From an uncultured Clostridia bacterium (GTDB lineage: Bacteria > Bacillota > Clostridia > TANB77 > CAG-508), in contig CAKPDY010000010.1 of assembly GCA_934149165.1 (NCBI GenBank), forward strand, positions 1 to 49,036: a stretch of DNA of 49,036 nucleotides, in the 5' to 3' direction. Position 1 is the first letter of the stretch, and each line of letters opens with the position of its first letter. A program made the translations under genes and the position numbers. This document shows positions 39,201-47,177 of the stretch, piece by piece. Under the pieces are notes generated by a model, which did not search any database, was not told the DNA's origin, and saw only the letters and a list, made by a program, of their open reading frames with translations.

Positions 39201-39526
39201 TCATACCCAACCTTCCATAATACTGAACTTACAAAAGCTGAACAATCAATTCCTGAAATGTTTGGTGCATTTTCATATATATCTTTACTACTTTTTCCAC
39301 CTGCATCATCATATGGAACACTTGAGCCACATAATCTTTTATATATATCTTCAGCATACATTATTACTTTTTCGGGTGATGCACTACTTGTAGTATTATT
39401 GTTACTTATTGAACCATCTTGATTTTGTTCATATGCCCATGCATTTTTTAAATATAAACTACCAAATATTATACTTAATATTATAAATATAATAAAAAAA
39501 CAAATTATATTTCTCTTTTTATTCAT
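36263..39526 (-). CDS. Secreted NlpC/P60-like cysteine peptidase with long GLUG-repeat domain
   Basis: This 1,087-residue protein has a signal or anchor segment (about 7-26). An NlpC/P60/CHAP-like domain follows (about 50-235), with the nucleophile Cys95 in 'GIDCSAFVSSVLW', His181/182 in 'GDGVHHTQIFY' and 'LQPGDVIVRYG' before it. A link with 'YKLMNDIDFAG' and 'LDGNGHYIKNI' then leads into about 700 residues of GLUG-type repeats ('IGGIVGY...INCNNKGNVNG'), a beta-helix-forming pattern. It should cut peptide stems of the cell wall, held by the repeat domain at the surface. The start at ATG 39526 is favoured by GGAG 8 bases upstream. It is first in a two-gene operon with the FPQTG protein and has a consensus promoter. 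Confidence 0.85.
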   Translation of the reverse strand: MNKKRNIICFFIIFIILSIIFGSLYLKNAWAYEQNQDGSISNNNTTSSASPEKVIMYAEDIYKRLCGSSVPYDDAGGKSSKDIYENAPNISGIDCSAFVSSVLWKVGYEVFSIQNSTYVMRDNCVNGTYYEYGLEIYYNDNGTTKKYDGSDFVNDPSLNNGNDFLQPGDVIVRYGCGDGVHHTQIFYKKDGENLLFLDCGSEGGSKGNWQNPSKWDGVTRNIWESGSYLIRVPDDGETGDFPGIKVEEIIYEIRTIDDFLNIGNVQVYPFSGIMPDQVVKGQTGQKVSHITYKLMNDIDFAGEKIKPISYNLNGTLDGNGHYIKNIVIDTSEASDEKVGEFGIFKSISNPYVQIQDLHIDNVSIVLEKTLKSQNYVGVLAGKFSGNSVIGVTVSGNIICGDNKIGGLFGAVTDTEIPYIDKNRVYKNENIVINVENCISHINVYSSGIVGGVFEEVNINGNFISKVNISNCQSLGKLNGKEVGGIISELNQEYGEINIKDCKNIGNIKATDISAGIIKKIRVNSIAQIESCENDSDVLGKRQVAGIVYDIDLKKEGEIFINNSVNNGSIQGGNESLASGIIGCVNNGKKIEVSNCNNLGNLNSRVGKIAGIVGKVNKADIFTINNCENKGELTGGNHEKDIAGIAVQICSIKKVKIEKCSNYAFIVNNGRTGGIVSEIGNCENIDIIRCSNVGNIVSRNDSGEYVAGIIAYVYNNTTGSLNIENCENTASIIGGAYISGIIGKIEGFDSVNLVDLTNDKEIISNSSANKLFKVVYGVSGVIGDINSNIVSLNNCNNYATIYFEEGFYIGGICGKLNSNVLNIEQCNQYGDIYGNNAYWLGGIVGMCRVNNGVIDNSAVIKDCKKIGIMKIESDNEKVVNFMGGIAGNLEGVRLEKCSNDNIIEYDGGNYIGGIAGKCYESIIIDCINNGNVIWTKKINSISNGAGKIGGIVGYSSNNISIENCTNNSEINGKEEIGGIVGFVAKNGKVINCNNKGNVNGDKKEGYRIGGIAGGIGSYIQLNGTLSNYGNVTGPNGSTGAICGLIGDYKNDKDTPISATLKNLGTIVTSQEIVYQRENYNNLFWYSKK

Positions 39527-39567
39527 CACCATTTCTCCTTTACATTAAAAAAAGTAATTCTAAATAA

Positions 39568-39596
39568 ATTTTAAATTTACTTTTTAACATAGTCAA
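39568..39596 (-). promoter_or_regulatory. Sigma-A promoter for the NlpC-GLUG / LRR operon
   Basis: On the minus strand TTGACT (39591-39596) and TAAAAT (39568-39573) are 17 bases apart, about 40 bases before the start codon. Confidence 0.72.
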
Positions 39597-39771
39597 TACA
39601 TAGTGTTTACTCATAAACAATCAAATTCTAGGGAAATAAAACTTATACCCTTTTATTACATTTTTATGTCATTTTTATAATACATTTTATTAAAAAAAAT
39701 ATATAAATTATTAAAACTCTTATTTGCGTAAGAGTTTTTGCAAAATTTGTAATAATATGTCAAATTATGGT

Positions 39772-40674
39772 CTACAACACCATCCCCCACACCAAAATAC
39801 CAAAATTATCCCTATAAATTTCATCAAACTGAGAAATTGGTAATGGATTTTCTCCAATTCCCGCCTCTATAGTATAACCTGGTCTATTATACTCTTGTAT
39901 AAACCAATCTTTGTATCCAGCAAAACTTGAATTATATGGAACATCTGCTAATGCATATCCACTAACATTACTAAACTTCATTCCAATAGCTTCACACATA
40001 GGAGGATTAAAATTCTGAAATTTCCAATATATTTCTTTTCCTTGTGTATGATATGCTATTACTAGCCTAAAATTATGTTGTAATGTAAAATTATACACTG
40101 CTAATGCTTCTGGTGCAACTAATGGTGCCCTACCCACATAATCTCTTGGTGCAGGTTTATTATACCCCTGTGAAAATTTAATTTGTTGTGCCTGTTCCCA
40201 TCCTGCTGGAAATTGTAAATTTAAATCCACACCCTCAATATTTGCCTTCCATCCACTAGGAAATGGTATATTAGGAAAACCTTTTGCAATTTCTTTCGCA
40301 TTTCTATAAGAGTTATCCACAATTTGTAAACCACCTGTGACTAAATCAACTCCATCAGGATTTACCATTGGAACTATATATAAACTAGCCTCATTATACA
40401 AATCTCTTGCACTAAACTGATTTAATTTCCCATTTAAAACATATTGTTGTGCATAATCTTCTATAAACTTCATTAACATAGGTGTAGTTATCCACTCATT
40501 TGCATGAAATGATCCATTATAAAATACCTGCTTTTGTCCACTTCCAATTTTTATATATGGTATTTCCCTGCCAAGTACACTTTTACCAATACTTCCTATT
40601 TCCAAAAATGAATACAATAAACTTAACCTTTGTATATCATCTTGCAAATTTTTATATGTATAACCTTTTGACAT
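39772..40674 (-). CDS. M14-family peptidase (probable gamma-D-glutamyl-meso-diaminopimelate type)
   Basis: This 300-residue zinc carboxypeptidase-fold enzyme has metal ligands H57 and E60 in 'FHANEW', H209 in 'IAYHTQGKEIYW' and catalytic Glu270 in 'YTIEAGIGENPL'. These fit the M14C branch (ENP1 of Lysinibacillus, YqgT), which cuts between D-Glu and diaminopimelate in peptidoglycan stems. Unlike ENP1 it has no LysM repeats and no signal peptide, so it may act in the cytosol on recycled wall peptides or in the forespore (inference). The ATG at 40674 is chosen because AAGGGGGT lies just upstream; a longer frame from 40737 lacks a ribosome site. A terminator separates it from the VanW gene. Confidence 0.88.
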   Translation of the reverse strand: MSKGYTYKNLQDDIQRLSLLYSFLEIGSIGKSVLGREIPYIKIGSGQKQVFYNGSFHANEWITTPMLMKFIEDYAQQYVLNGKLNQFSARDLYNEASLYIVPMVNPDGVDLVTGGLQIVDNSYRNAKEIAKGFPNIPFPSGWKANIEGVDLNLQFPAGWEQAQQIKFSQGYNKPAPRDYVGRAPLVAPEALAVYNFTLQHNFRLVIAYHTQGKEIYWKFQNFNPPMCEAIGMKFSNVSGYALADVPYNSSFAGYKDWFIQEYNRPGYTIEAGIGENPLPISQFDEIYRDNFGILVWGMVL

Positions 40675-40740
40675 TTTGTTACCCCCTTGTATTTTTATAA
40701 TATTATATTCAAATATAATATTTGTGTTATAAATCATAAA

Positions 40741-40778
40741 AAATACAGTTGAATTAAAAAATTCAACTGTATTTTTTT
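40741..40778. terminator. Strong bidirectional terminator after the VanW gene
   Basis: Arms 40741-40755 and 40760-40774 pair perfectly over 15 bp around AAAA, with T-runs on both strands. The VanW stop codon (40777-40779) touches its edge. Confidence 0.9.
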
Positions 40779-42822
40779 AATGATATTTATAAGTATCTGT
40801 TGAGAGCCATGTTCTTGAAACTTCTTGACCATTTAAATATAAAATTTTATATGTTTCAACTTTATAATTCTTATCTGTTTTTGATATTGTTCTTGAATAC
40901 AATTTAACCTCATACTCATTTTCCTGTTTTAATCCATATATTTCACATGTTACACTTCCAGTACCAACATATGCAACAACTTTAATTGGATAATCTCTAT
41001 TATTTTTAAATTTAAAATCCTGTGTTCCAATAGAAACCATAGCATCTTGACCTGAAGGTACATAAGTTACTCCTAATGAATGATTTCTTCTTTGAACAAT
41101 TTCAAGATTTGCCCTTAAAACAGTATTATATAATGTTGTAGACACCTGACAAATTCCTCCACCAATTCCTGTTGATAACTGCCCATTTAAATATATTGTT
41201 GCTGCTTTGTACCCCGTTTTAGTTGAACATTCACCTATTAAATCATTATATGAAAAAGTTTCTCCTGGCATTAATACCACATTACTTATACTCTTAGCAG
41301 CAAGTGCAATATTCGTATTTCTATTTACATCACCTGTACCATATTTTGTAGTAAATGTAGACAATTTATCTGGGTATGCACCTGAATCCAAATTTGCAAC
41401 AGTTACTTGTGGTTTTATTTTTTTCAATTTAATTATATATTCACTTTTATCTTCCATTAATAATTTTTTAGCTTCACTTACACTTATTGCAAAATCAAGC
41501 CCATCTTCTTCTTTATATATTTTTCTTGGATTTGTTGTATAATATGCATTTACAGGTTCTTTATATATTTCATTATGTATTTTTTCAATATCAATTTCCT
41601 CTTTTGGACATTCCTCAACTGGAATTTCAAAACTTTTGGTATTATTAGAAAATGCATTAACTGTATTTTTAATAAATTCATCTTTTTTTATTCTAATACC
41701 AGATGTACTATTTTTAATTATTAATTGATTTCCTTCTATAACATAAGAAGAATTAAGTGCTAAATCCGGCATATCTAAACTAACATCATTTATTAATTTT
41801 TGTAATAACTCATCATCATATGAAAAATTTGCTAAAATATTATTTTTTGAAACTAATATTTCTAATGTTTTATAATTATTTTCAACAATATTTCCACTTC
41901 TACCATAATTATAAGCCATATTAACTGCATCTTCTATATTGAATTTTCCATTAATAGTTGCTAAATTAACATCTTTTGTATATCCATTTCTGTTTATAGT
42001 AATATAACTATTTTCATTATTGTTAAGCCCTAATTCAAGTTTATTTATTGCTTCTTCTTTTGTTAAATCAGATATTTCAATATTATTTACACTAATACCT
42101 TTTATTATTTTATTTGAATTCATATTTATTAATCCAAAAACAGTTGAAAAAACGATTAAAATCAAAATAATAATCATAATAACAAGCATAATAATTAAAC
42201 CATTTTTCTTAGATTTATTTTTGTTATTTTTCTCATAATTATTATATTTAACATCTTGACTTTTCTGCTTATAATTATTATATTTAGAAACATCTTTTTG
42301 ATTCTGTTCTGAATTTGATTTTACCATTTCTTTTAAATTTTGTGCATTTTTAATTTGTGTACTTTTTTCAGTTGATTTTGCAACATTATTGCTATTCTTT
42401 TCTTCAGACTTATTTTCCCTTTTTATAGCCTCTATACTTTCTACTTTTTGTGTTGATTCTAAATCACTTTTCTTAAAATTAAATACTTTCGTATCTTGGC
42501 TAGTATCTCTCTTTTCCTTTACTTCTATTGCTTTTTTTGTTTGATGGGAATTACTCATATTTTTTCTTTTTACTATCTCACTATCATCTTCGTTAATTAC
42601 ATTTTCTTTTTTTATAACATTCTGATGTTTAATTTTTTTCTCATTATTTAATTTATTCTCCATATTAACTTTTTTACTGTCATTTTCAATATCATTACTT
42701 TTTTTGCTAAAATCCTCACTTTTTTCCATTTTACTTTCATCTTTTCCTTTATTAATTTTTTCTTTTGATTGTTGAGTTTTCCCAACATTTACTACCTTAT
42801 TTTCATTTTCAACCTTTTCCAT
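40777..42822 (-). CDS. VanW-family membrane protein with long charged cytosolic tail
   Basis: This 681-residue protein has four parts. Residues 1-207 are a Lys/Asn/Glu/Ser-rich, probably disordered tail. Residues 208-231 are a membrane segment. Residues of about 240-470 form two YoaR-like peptidoglycan-binding-type units ('ISDLTKEEAINKLELGL'). Residues of about 490-625 are the VanW domain, with 'GETFSYNDLIGE', 'GIGGGICQVSTTLYN', 'RNHSLGVTYVPSGQDA' and 'NNRDYPIKVVAYV'. A short G5-like strand pair ends it. VanW proteins occur in glycopeptide-resistance clusters and widely in Clostridia, but their exact role is not settled; they seem to act on or bind the wall. The 200-residue cytosolic tail is longer than usual and could be a phosphorylation or docking region (inference). 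Confidence 0.88.
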   Translation of the reverse strand: MEKVENENKVVNVGKTQQSKEKINKGKDESKMEKSEDFSKKSNDIENDSKKVNMENKLNNEKKIKHQNVIKKENVINEDDSEIVKRKNMSNSHQTKKAIEVKEKRDTSQDTKVFNFKKSDLESTQKVESIEAIKRENKSEEKNSNNVAKSTEKSTQIKNAQNLKEMVKSNSEQNQKDVSKYNNYKQKSQDVKYNNYEKNNKNKSKKNGLIIMLVIMIIILILIVFSTVFGLINMNSNKIIKGISVNNIEISDLTKEEAINKLELGLNNNENSYITINRNGYTKDVNLATINGKFNIEDAVNMAYNYGRSGNIVENNYKTLEILVSKNNILANFSYDDELLQKLINDVSLDMPDLALNSSYVIEGNQLIIKNSTSGIRIKKDEFIKNTVNAFSNNTKSFEIPVEECPKEEIDIEKIHNEIYKEPVNAYYTTNPRKIYKEEDGLDFAISVSEAKKLLMEDKSEYIIKLKKIKPQVTVANLDSGAYPDKLSTFTTKYGTGDVNRNTNIALAAKSISNVVLMPGETFSYNDLIGECSTKTGYKAATIYLNGQLSTGIGGGICQVSTTLYNTVLRANLEIVQRRNHSLGVTYVPSGQDAMVSIGTQDFKFKNNRDYPIKVVAYVGTGSVTCEIYGLKQENEYEVKLYSRTISKTDKNYKVETYKILYLNGQEVSRTWLSTDTYKYH

Positions 42823-42900
42823 AACTACTCCATTTTTATTTATTATATTTAATTATATAAATTTTTCAATAAATTATGCACAATATATTAAGTCTCTATT

Positions 42901-42930
42901 ATTATACACGTATTAGTACAAATTTGTAAA
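42901..42930 (-). promoter_or_regulatory. Promoter for the VanW gene
   Basis: On the minus strand TTTACA (42925-42930) and TATAAT (42901-42906) are separated by 18 bases, about 80 bases before the start codon. Confidence 0.6.
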
Positions 42931-43105
42931 TCCCTTTTTTTATTTTTACATTCTTCTAATTACATTTATGTTACCATTCATACCTAAATTGCTAAGTAGA
43001 CTATTTTAAAACTGACTGGTACCACTTTATTGCCAAGTAGCCTAAAAACATAAAACTTAATTTATAATTAATATCTTTTATTACAGAATAAATATTATGC
43101 AACCT

Positions 43106-43135
43106 AAAAAGGTGTCCTCTTCAGGACACCTTTTT
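43106..43135. terminator. Terminator after the UDP-sugar pyrophosphorylase gene
   Basis: AAAAAGGTGTCCT (43106-43118) and AGGACACCTTTTT (43123-43135) form a perfect 13-bp stem with a CTTC loop. A/T tracts on both sides make it bidirectional. Confidence 0.92.
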
Positions 43136-43149
43136 ACTTATATATAAAA

Positions 43150-44391
43150 TTAAATTTTCCAAAAATTCACATACAAATTTCTGGCAGTCTCAGGACTATC
43201 ATTTCCCTCTGCATTTTTTACTGGTGCAAATTCTTCTTCTCTTTTAACTCTTAAAATAGCCATATCATCTAACATATCAAAAGCATCAAAAATAAATGAC
43301 TCAAATTTAAACGCATTCGGTTTTTCAGGTGTAACTAATTTTCCATTTTCATCAATATATTTAGCCTTTTTATGAGCACTATGATATGGTAACTTTTTTT
43401 GACTAACATCTTTTATAGCATTTATATTAAATAAATTACAATTAATATGAGATTCTCCAAAAACTAATTCACCATTTTTATTTGTTGCTTCAGCTAATTC
43501 TGTTGTAATTTCAGTATATTCAACAACTCCTGGTTTTCCATTCTTTTTGCAAAATACACCAACCTTTTCCTTTGGTTCTGCCTTAACAACACTTTTTCCA
43601 CCAGCTAAAACACCTTTATCTAGTACAACTCCTAATAAAGTTTCATCAACCATTTTAACTAAAACATTATCAACAGGTCCAACAAAAGCCCACTCGATTC
43701 CTCTATTTTCCATATCATCTATAATACCATTTTTTCTCATAGATTCAAAAATTCCTCCATGACCATCTGCAGCTTCTTTAATTAAACCTGTTTCATCTAT
43801 TAATAATTTTCCATCTTCACTACACATAGGTAATTCACCTTGTTTAAAGAAAATTATGGAATTTTTATCATATCCAAAATAATTATTTTCCTCAAAAAAT
43901 TTAACAGTTTGTTCATTATTCTCTCTACTTGTCATTATATACCAAGGAATTATCACATTATATTTTTCATTACTATCTTTTAACGTAGTAATCAATATTT
44001 CAAAAATTGATTTATCATCTTTTAGACCTAGTTTAAATGTTCCTTTTGGGCCACTGTGACCTAATCTTGTTCCTTGACCACCAGCCATAGTTACAACAGC
44101 ATATTTACCATCTTTTATTTCTTTTTCACCTAGTTTATTGTATTTATCAAGAATATCACTTGACAATACTGTTTTATCAACATATTCTATTGGCTCAATT
44201 TTTTCATTTGCAAAATTGATTTGTTTTTTTGTTGATTCATACAACTGTTGTATTTGATCAAAATCAATTGATAAAATTTGGTCTAACAATTTTTCTTTTT
44301 TATATTCCTCTAATTTTTCAAAATTTTTCAAAACTTGTTTTTGATTATACCTTTCCAATAATTCAATTACTTCTTTATATTTTTCTTCCAT
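43150..44391 (-). CDS. UDP-sugar pyrophosphorylase (UDPGP family, UAP/UGP type)
   Basis: This 413-residue cytosolic nucleotidyltransferase has the eukaryote-like UDPGP fold. The nucleotide loop 'MAGGQGTRLGHSGPKGT' spans 102-118, followed by 'PWYIMTSRENNEQT', 'GHGGIFESMRKNG', 'FVGPVDNVLVKM' and 'FKFESFIFDAFD'. It should join UTP with GlcNAc-1-phosphate or glucose-1-phosphate to make the UDP-sugar used in wall and glycan synthesis; the substrate cannot be fixed by eye. GGAAGGAG before ATG 44391 sets the start; an in-frame TTG at 44409 would lie upstream of that site. The mutase at 32323 may supply glucose-1-phosphate, and MurA at 45882 uses UDP-GlcNAc. Confidence 0.9.
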   Translation of the reverse strand: MEEKYKEVIELLERYNQKQVLKNFEKLEEYKKEKLLDQILSIDFDQIQQLYESTKKQINFANEKIEPIEYVDKTVLSSDILDKYNKLGEKEIKDGKYAVVTMAGGQGTRLGHSGPKGTFKLGLKDDKSIFEILITTLKDSNEKYNVIIPWYIMTSRENNEQTVKFFEENNYFGYDKNSIIFFKQGELPMCSEDGKLLIDETGLIKEAADGHGGIFESMRKNGIIDDMENRGIEWAFVGPVDNVLVKMVDETLLGVVLDKGVLAGGKSVVKAEPKEKVGVFCKKNGKPGVVEYTEITTELAEATNKNGELVFGESHINCNLFNINAIKDVSQKKLPYHSAHKKAKYIDENGKLVTPEKPNAFKFESFIFDAFDMLDDMAILRVKREEEFAPVKNAEGNDSPETARNLYVNFWKI

Positions 44392-44443
44392 AATATTAGC
44401 TCCTTCCAAAATGTATATATATAATATATTTAGATTAACTAAT

Positions 44444-44470
44444 ATTATACTATTTTTTTCTTTAAGTCAA
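44444..44470 (-). promoter_or_regulatory. Candidate promoter for the UDP-sugar pyrophosphorylase
   Basis: On the minus strand TTGACT (44465-44470) and a perfect TATAAT (44444-44449) are only 15 bases apart, shorter than usual. It overlaps the very end region of the upstream gene. Confidence 0.45.
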
Positions 44471-44473
44471 CAG

Positions 44474-44965
44474 TTAAATTTTAATTTCCCCAGATGTATT
44501 TAATATACCATCATATTGTTTAGTTATTAATTTTATATCTTTTTTTACATCATCAATATTATAACAATTAATTACTTTAATTTCTAAATCTTTAATATTT
44601 TTTTTATTAAAATAATTAATAATATTTTTATTATTATTAAAAACATAATTTTTATTTCCACCTATTATTATAGTAATGTTTTTCTTATTTTTTATATCTT
44701 CCTCTATTTTATTTTCAATTTTTTCATATGTATCTTTATTACCATTAAACCAATTTATGTTTAATATTTTTTCTTTATTTTTTACATTTAGTTTATCTAA
44801 TACTGCTTCAAAATTTTCTTTTTCTAATTTTTCAAAAATAGTGGTTATTTCAACATCCTCATTTATCTGTTTGTTTATATATGGAAGTAACATAACAGAT
44901 AAATGTAAATCGCTAACATAAAAATTACAAAGTCTTTTTATGTTGTGTTGTCCCACATACTTCAT
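44474..44965 (-). CDS. Unknown 163-residue protein, possibly Spo0A-regulated
   Basis: Not recognised. The protein is soluble, Lys/Asn/Ile-rich, and alternates predicted helices and strands: 'YVSDLHLSVMLLPYINKQI', a glutamate-rich helix, then 'NITIIIGGNKNYVF', 'DLEIKVINCYNIDD' and 'YDGILNTSGEIKI'. The strand-helix order suggests a small alpha/beta fold; 'IIIGGNK' recalls a nucleotide-type loop but is not a Walker motif. AGGAGG before ATG and a consensus promoter show it is a real gene. It diverges from spoIIR, and the shared upstream region has TGTCGAA boxes, so a sporulation or stationary-phase role is inferred. Confidence 0.7.
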   Translation of the reverse strand: MKYVGQHNIKRLCNFYVSDLHLSVMLLPYINKQINEDVEITTIFEKLEKENFEAVLDKLNVKNKEKILNINWFNGNKDTYEKIENKIEEDIKNKKNITIIIGGNKNYVFNNNKNIINYFNKKNIKDLEIKVINCYNIDDVKKDIKLITKQYDGILNTSGEIKI

Positions 44966-44998
44966 TATTCAGCCTCCTAGTTTAAAACTATATGGAAA

Positions 44999-45027
44999 AT
45001 TTTACCAATTGATTTGAAATATGTCAA
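44999..45027 (-). promoter_or_regulatory. Sigma-A promoter for the unknown gene opposite spoIIR
   Basis: On the minus strand a perfect TTGACA (45022-45027), a 17-base spacer, and TAAAAT (44999-45004) precede the 163-residue gene by about 35 bases. Confidence 0.8.
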
Positions 45028-45046
45028 TAATATTACAAATAAATCG

Positions 45047-45076
45047 TTCGTCTCAATTCGACATCTAAATTCGACA
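45047..45076. promoter_or_regulatory. Spo0A boxes between the unknown gene and spoIIR
   Basis: TTCGACA, the reverse of the Spo0A box TGTCGAA, occurs at 45057-45063 and 45070-45076. A weaker TTCGTCT at 45047-45053 is 10 bases from the first. They lie about 20-50 bases upstream of the minus-strand -35 and 25-50 bases upstream of the candidate spoIIR promoter, so either gene could be the target. Assignment is from the known consensus; binding is untested. Confidence 0.55.
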
Positions 45077-45099
45077 AAATAATAAATTTTTCCTTTTGT

Positions 45100-45127
45100 G
45101 TATATTTTTTTAAAAATAGCAAATAAT
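45100..45127 (+). promoter_or_regulatory. Sigma-F-like promoter candidate for spoIIR
   Basis: GTATA (45100-45104) and GCAAATAAT (45119-45127) are 14 bases apart, resembling a forespore sigma-F promoter (GTATA ... GGNNANAAT) with one -10 mismatch and short spacing. In Bacillus spoIIR is transcribed by sigma-F, which supports the reading. Confidence 0.4.
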
Positions 45128-45166
45128 TTTATTAATATACAAAAAAATCACAAAGGAGGATTTAAT

Positions 45167-45793
45167 TTGAAAACATTCAAAAAGATTACTTTAATTTTTA
45201 TATTTTTAATAATTTACATTATTATTTGTGCTATTTCATATGTTACAGCTGTTTCTGAAACTATTTCTGATAGTGTTTTTAGACTTCATGTAATAGCAAA
45301 TAGCGACTCTGAAGAAGATCAGAATCTAAAGTATACTGTTCGTAATGAACTTTTAAAATATATGAATTCATTAACTAAAAATATTACATCAAAAGAAGAT
45401 GCAATTCAAATTGCAAAAGAGCATGAACAAGACTTTTACAGAATTGCAAAAGAAACAGTTGAACAAAATGGGTATAACTATGACATAAAAATTGAAATTG
45501 GAAATGCATTTTTTCCGACAAAATATTATGGTGATATTTCTTTACCTGCTGGCTATTATGATTCTTTAAAAGTAGAAATTGGAAACGCCTCTGGTCAAAA
45601 TTGGTGGTGTGTAATGTTTCCACCATTATGTTTTGTAGATATGTCAACAGGAATTGTACCTGAAGAATCTAAACAAACTATTAAAGAAAATTTACCTGAA
45701 GAAGAATACGCTTTAATTAGTACAACAGATAATAATACAATTAATATTAAATTTAAATTAATAGAATTCATAAATAATAACCAACTTTTTTAA
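45167..45793 (+). CDS. spoIIR: Stage II sporulation protein R
   Basis: SpoIIR is made in the forespore, exported, and signals the mother cell to activate pro-sigma-E through SpoIIGA. The 208-residue protein has an N-terminal signal or anchor segment (about 8-28) and then the family signature 'SVFRLHVIANSDSEEDQNLK', 'VRNELLKYM', 'GGYYDSLKVEIG'-like lines (here 'PAGYYDSLKVEIGNASGQN'), and 'NWWCVMFPPLCF'. The start is TTG 45167, fixed by AAAGGAGG seven bases upstream; a longer frame from 45098 has no ribosome site. It shows the organism is a spore former or recently was one. murA follows in the same direction. Confidence 0.93.
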   Translation: MKTFKKITLIFIFLIIYIIICAISYVTAVSETISDSVFRLHVIANSDSEEDQNLKYTVRNELLKYMNSLTKNITSKEDAIQIAKEHEQDFYRIAKETVEQNGYNYDIKIEIGNAFFPTKYYGDISLPAGYYDSLKVEIGNASGQNWWCVMFPPLCFVDMSTGIVPEESKQTIKENLPEEEYALISTTDNNTINIKFKLIEFINNNQLF

Positions 45794-45812
45794 CTTTTAT
45801 TTACATTTTTTA

Positions 45813-45840
45813 TTGTAAAAAAATAGTTTTTATGTTATAA
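45813..45840 (+). promoter_or_regulatory. Candidate promoter for murA
   Basis: TTGTAA (45813-45818) and TTATAA (45835-45840) are 16 bases apart, about 40 bases before the murA start. The match is moderate, and murA could also be read from spoIIR. Confidence 0.4.
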
Positions 45841-45881
45841 CCTTTAATGATTGTTTATACATTTTTTTAGGAGGTATTTTA

Positions 45882-47141
45882 TTGGAAAAATTAGTTATAA
45901 AAGGTGGTACTCCACTAAAAGGTGAAGTTACTATCAGTGGAGCAAAAAATGCAGCAGTAGCTATATTACCAGCTGCCTTACTTATAAATGGTAAATGTAC
46001 AATAGAAAATTTACCAAACATTAGCGATGTTAAAATATTATGTGAAATATTATCAAAGTTAGGTGCTAAAATTACATGGATAGATAAAAATACAATTACA
46101 TTAGATACAACAAACGTCTGCCAACATCAGGCACCAATAGATATGACAAGTAAATTCAGAGCTTCTTATTACCTTATAGGTTCTCTTTTGAGTAGATGCA
46201 AAGACGTAGAGGTTGGACTACCAGGGGGATGTAACTTAGGTGCAAGACCTATAGATCAACATATAAAGGGATTTGAAGCTCTTGGTGCCCATGTAAACAT
46301 ATCAAACGGAAAAATTCAAGCAACAGCAGAAAAACTAGTTGGAACATCTATTTATTTAGATATGGTATCAGTAGGAGCTACAATTAATGTAATGCTTGCA
46401 AGTGTTTTAGCAGAAGGAACAACAGTAATTGATAATGCTGCTAAAGAACCACATGTAGTTGATGTTGCAAACTTTTTAAATACAATGGGTGCAGATATAC
46501 GTGGTGCTGGAACTGACGTTATAAAAGTTAATGGTGTATCTGAACTAAAAGGTAATGCTACATATTCTATAGTTCCCGATCAAATAGAAGCTGGAACATT
46601 TATGCTAGCTGCTGTTGCTTCTAGAGGTGATGTTATAATAAAAAATTGCATTACCAAACACTTAGAATGTTTAACTGCTAAAATAGTTGAAATAGGTGCT
46701 AATGTCGAAGAAGATGGTGACAGATTACATGTATGGTGTACAAAAAGGCCTCAAAAAGCCAATATAAAAACTTTGCCATATCCAGGATTTCCAACAGATT
46801 TACAACCACAAATGGGTGTAACACTTTCAATTGCAGAAGGAACAAGTATTATAAATGAAAGTATATGGGAATCTAGATTTCAGTATACAAATGAGTTAAA
46901 CAAAATGGGAGCTAAAATCACATCTCAAGGTAAATCAGCAATATTTGAAGGTGTTGAAAAACTTTCTGGTGCACCTGTGTATGCAACAGACTTACGTGCA
47001 GGTGCTGCACTTATCATTGCAGGGATTATTGCAGAAGGTACAACAGAATTATATAATTTAGCACACATAGATAGAGGTTATGAAAATATTGAAGAAAAGT
47101 TTAGAAAACTTGGTGCTAATATTACAAGAGTAACTGAATAA
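45882..47141 (+). CDS. murA: UDP-N-acetylglucosamine 1-carboxyvinyltransferase
   Basis: MurA transfers the enolpyruvyl group of phosphoenolpyruvate to UDP-GlcNAc, the first committed step of peptidoglycan synthesis, and is the fosfomycin target. The 419-residue protein has the full two-domain inside-out barrel: 'SGAKNAAVAILPAALL' (19-34), the catalytic Cys117 in 'GGCNLGARPIDQH', 'EAGTFMLAA', 'FPTDLQPQ' and 'DLRAGAALIIAG'. Cys (not Asp) at 117 implies normal fosfomycin sensitivity of the enzyme. The start is TTG 45882 with AGGAGG seven bases upstream. walJ follows 36 bases after its end. Confidence 0.96.
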   Translation: MEKLVIKGGTPLKGEVTISGAKNAAVAILPAALLINGKCTIENLPNISDVKILCEILSKLGAKITWIDKNTITLDTTNVCQHQAPIDMTSKFRASYYLIGSLLSRCKDVEVGLPGGCNLGARPIDQHIKGFEALGAHVNISNGKIQATAEKLVGTSIYLDMVSVGATINVMLASVLAEGTTVIDNAAKEPHVVDVANFLNTMGADIRGAGTDVIKVNGVSELKGNATYSIVPDQIEAGTFMLAAVASRGDVIIKNCITKHLECLTAKIVEIGANVEEDGDRLHVWCTKRPQKANIKTLPYPGFPTDLQPQMGVTLSIAEGTSIINESIWESRFQYTNELNKMGAKITSQGKSAIFEGVEKLSGAPVYATDLRAGAALIIAGIIAEGTTELYNLAHIDRGYENIEEKFRKLGANITRVTE

Positions 47142-47177
47142 TTGTAAAAAATACTTAATCAAAAGGATGAAATTTAA

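Larger units (their letters stand above)
42823..43149. other. Intergenic stretch between VanW and UDP-sugar pyrophosphorylase genes
   Basis: This 327-base stretch holds the VanW promoter (42901-42930), the pyrophosphorylase terminator (43106-43135), and an imperfect 15-base direct repeat TTGCTAAGTAGACTA (42989-43003) / TTGCCAAGTAGCCTA (43030-43044) of unknown meaning. No gene is seen. Confidence 0.6.
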
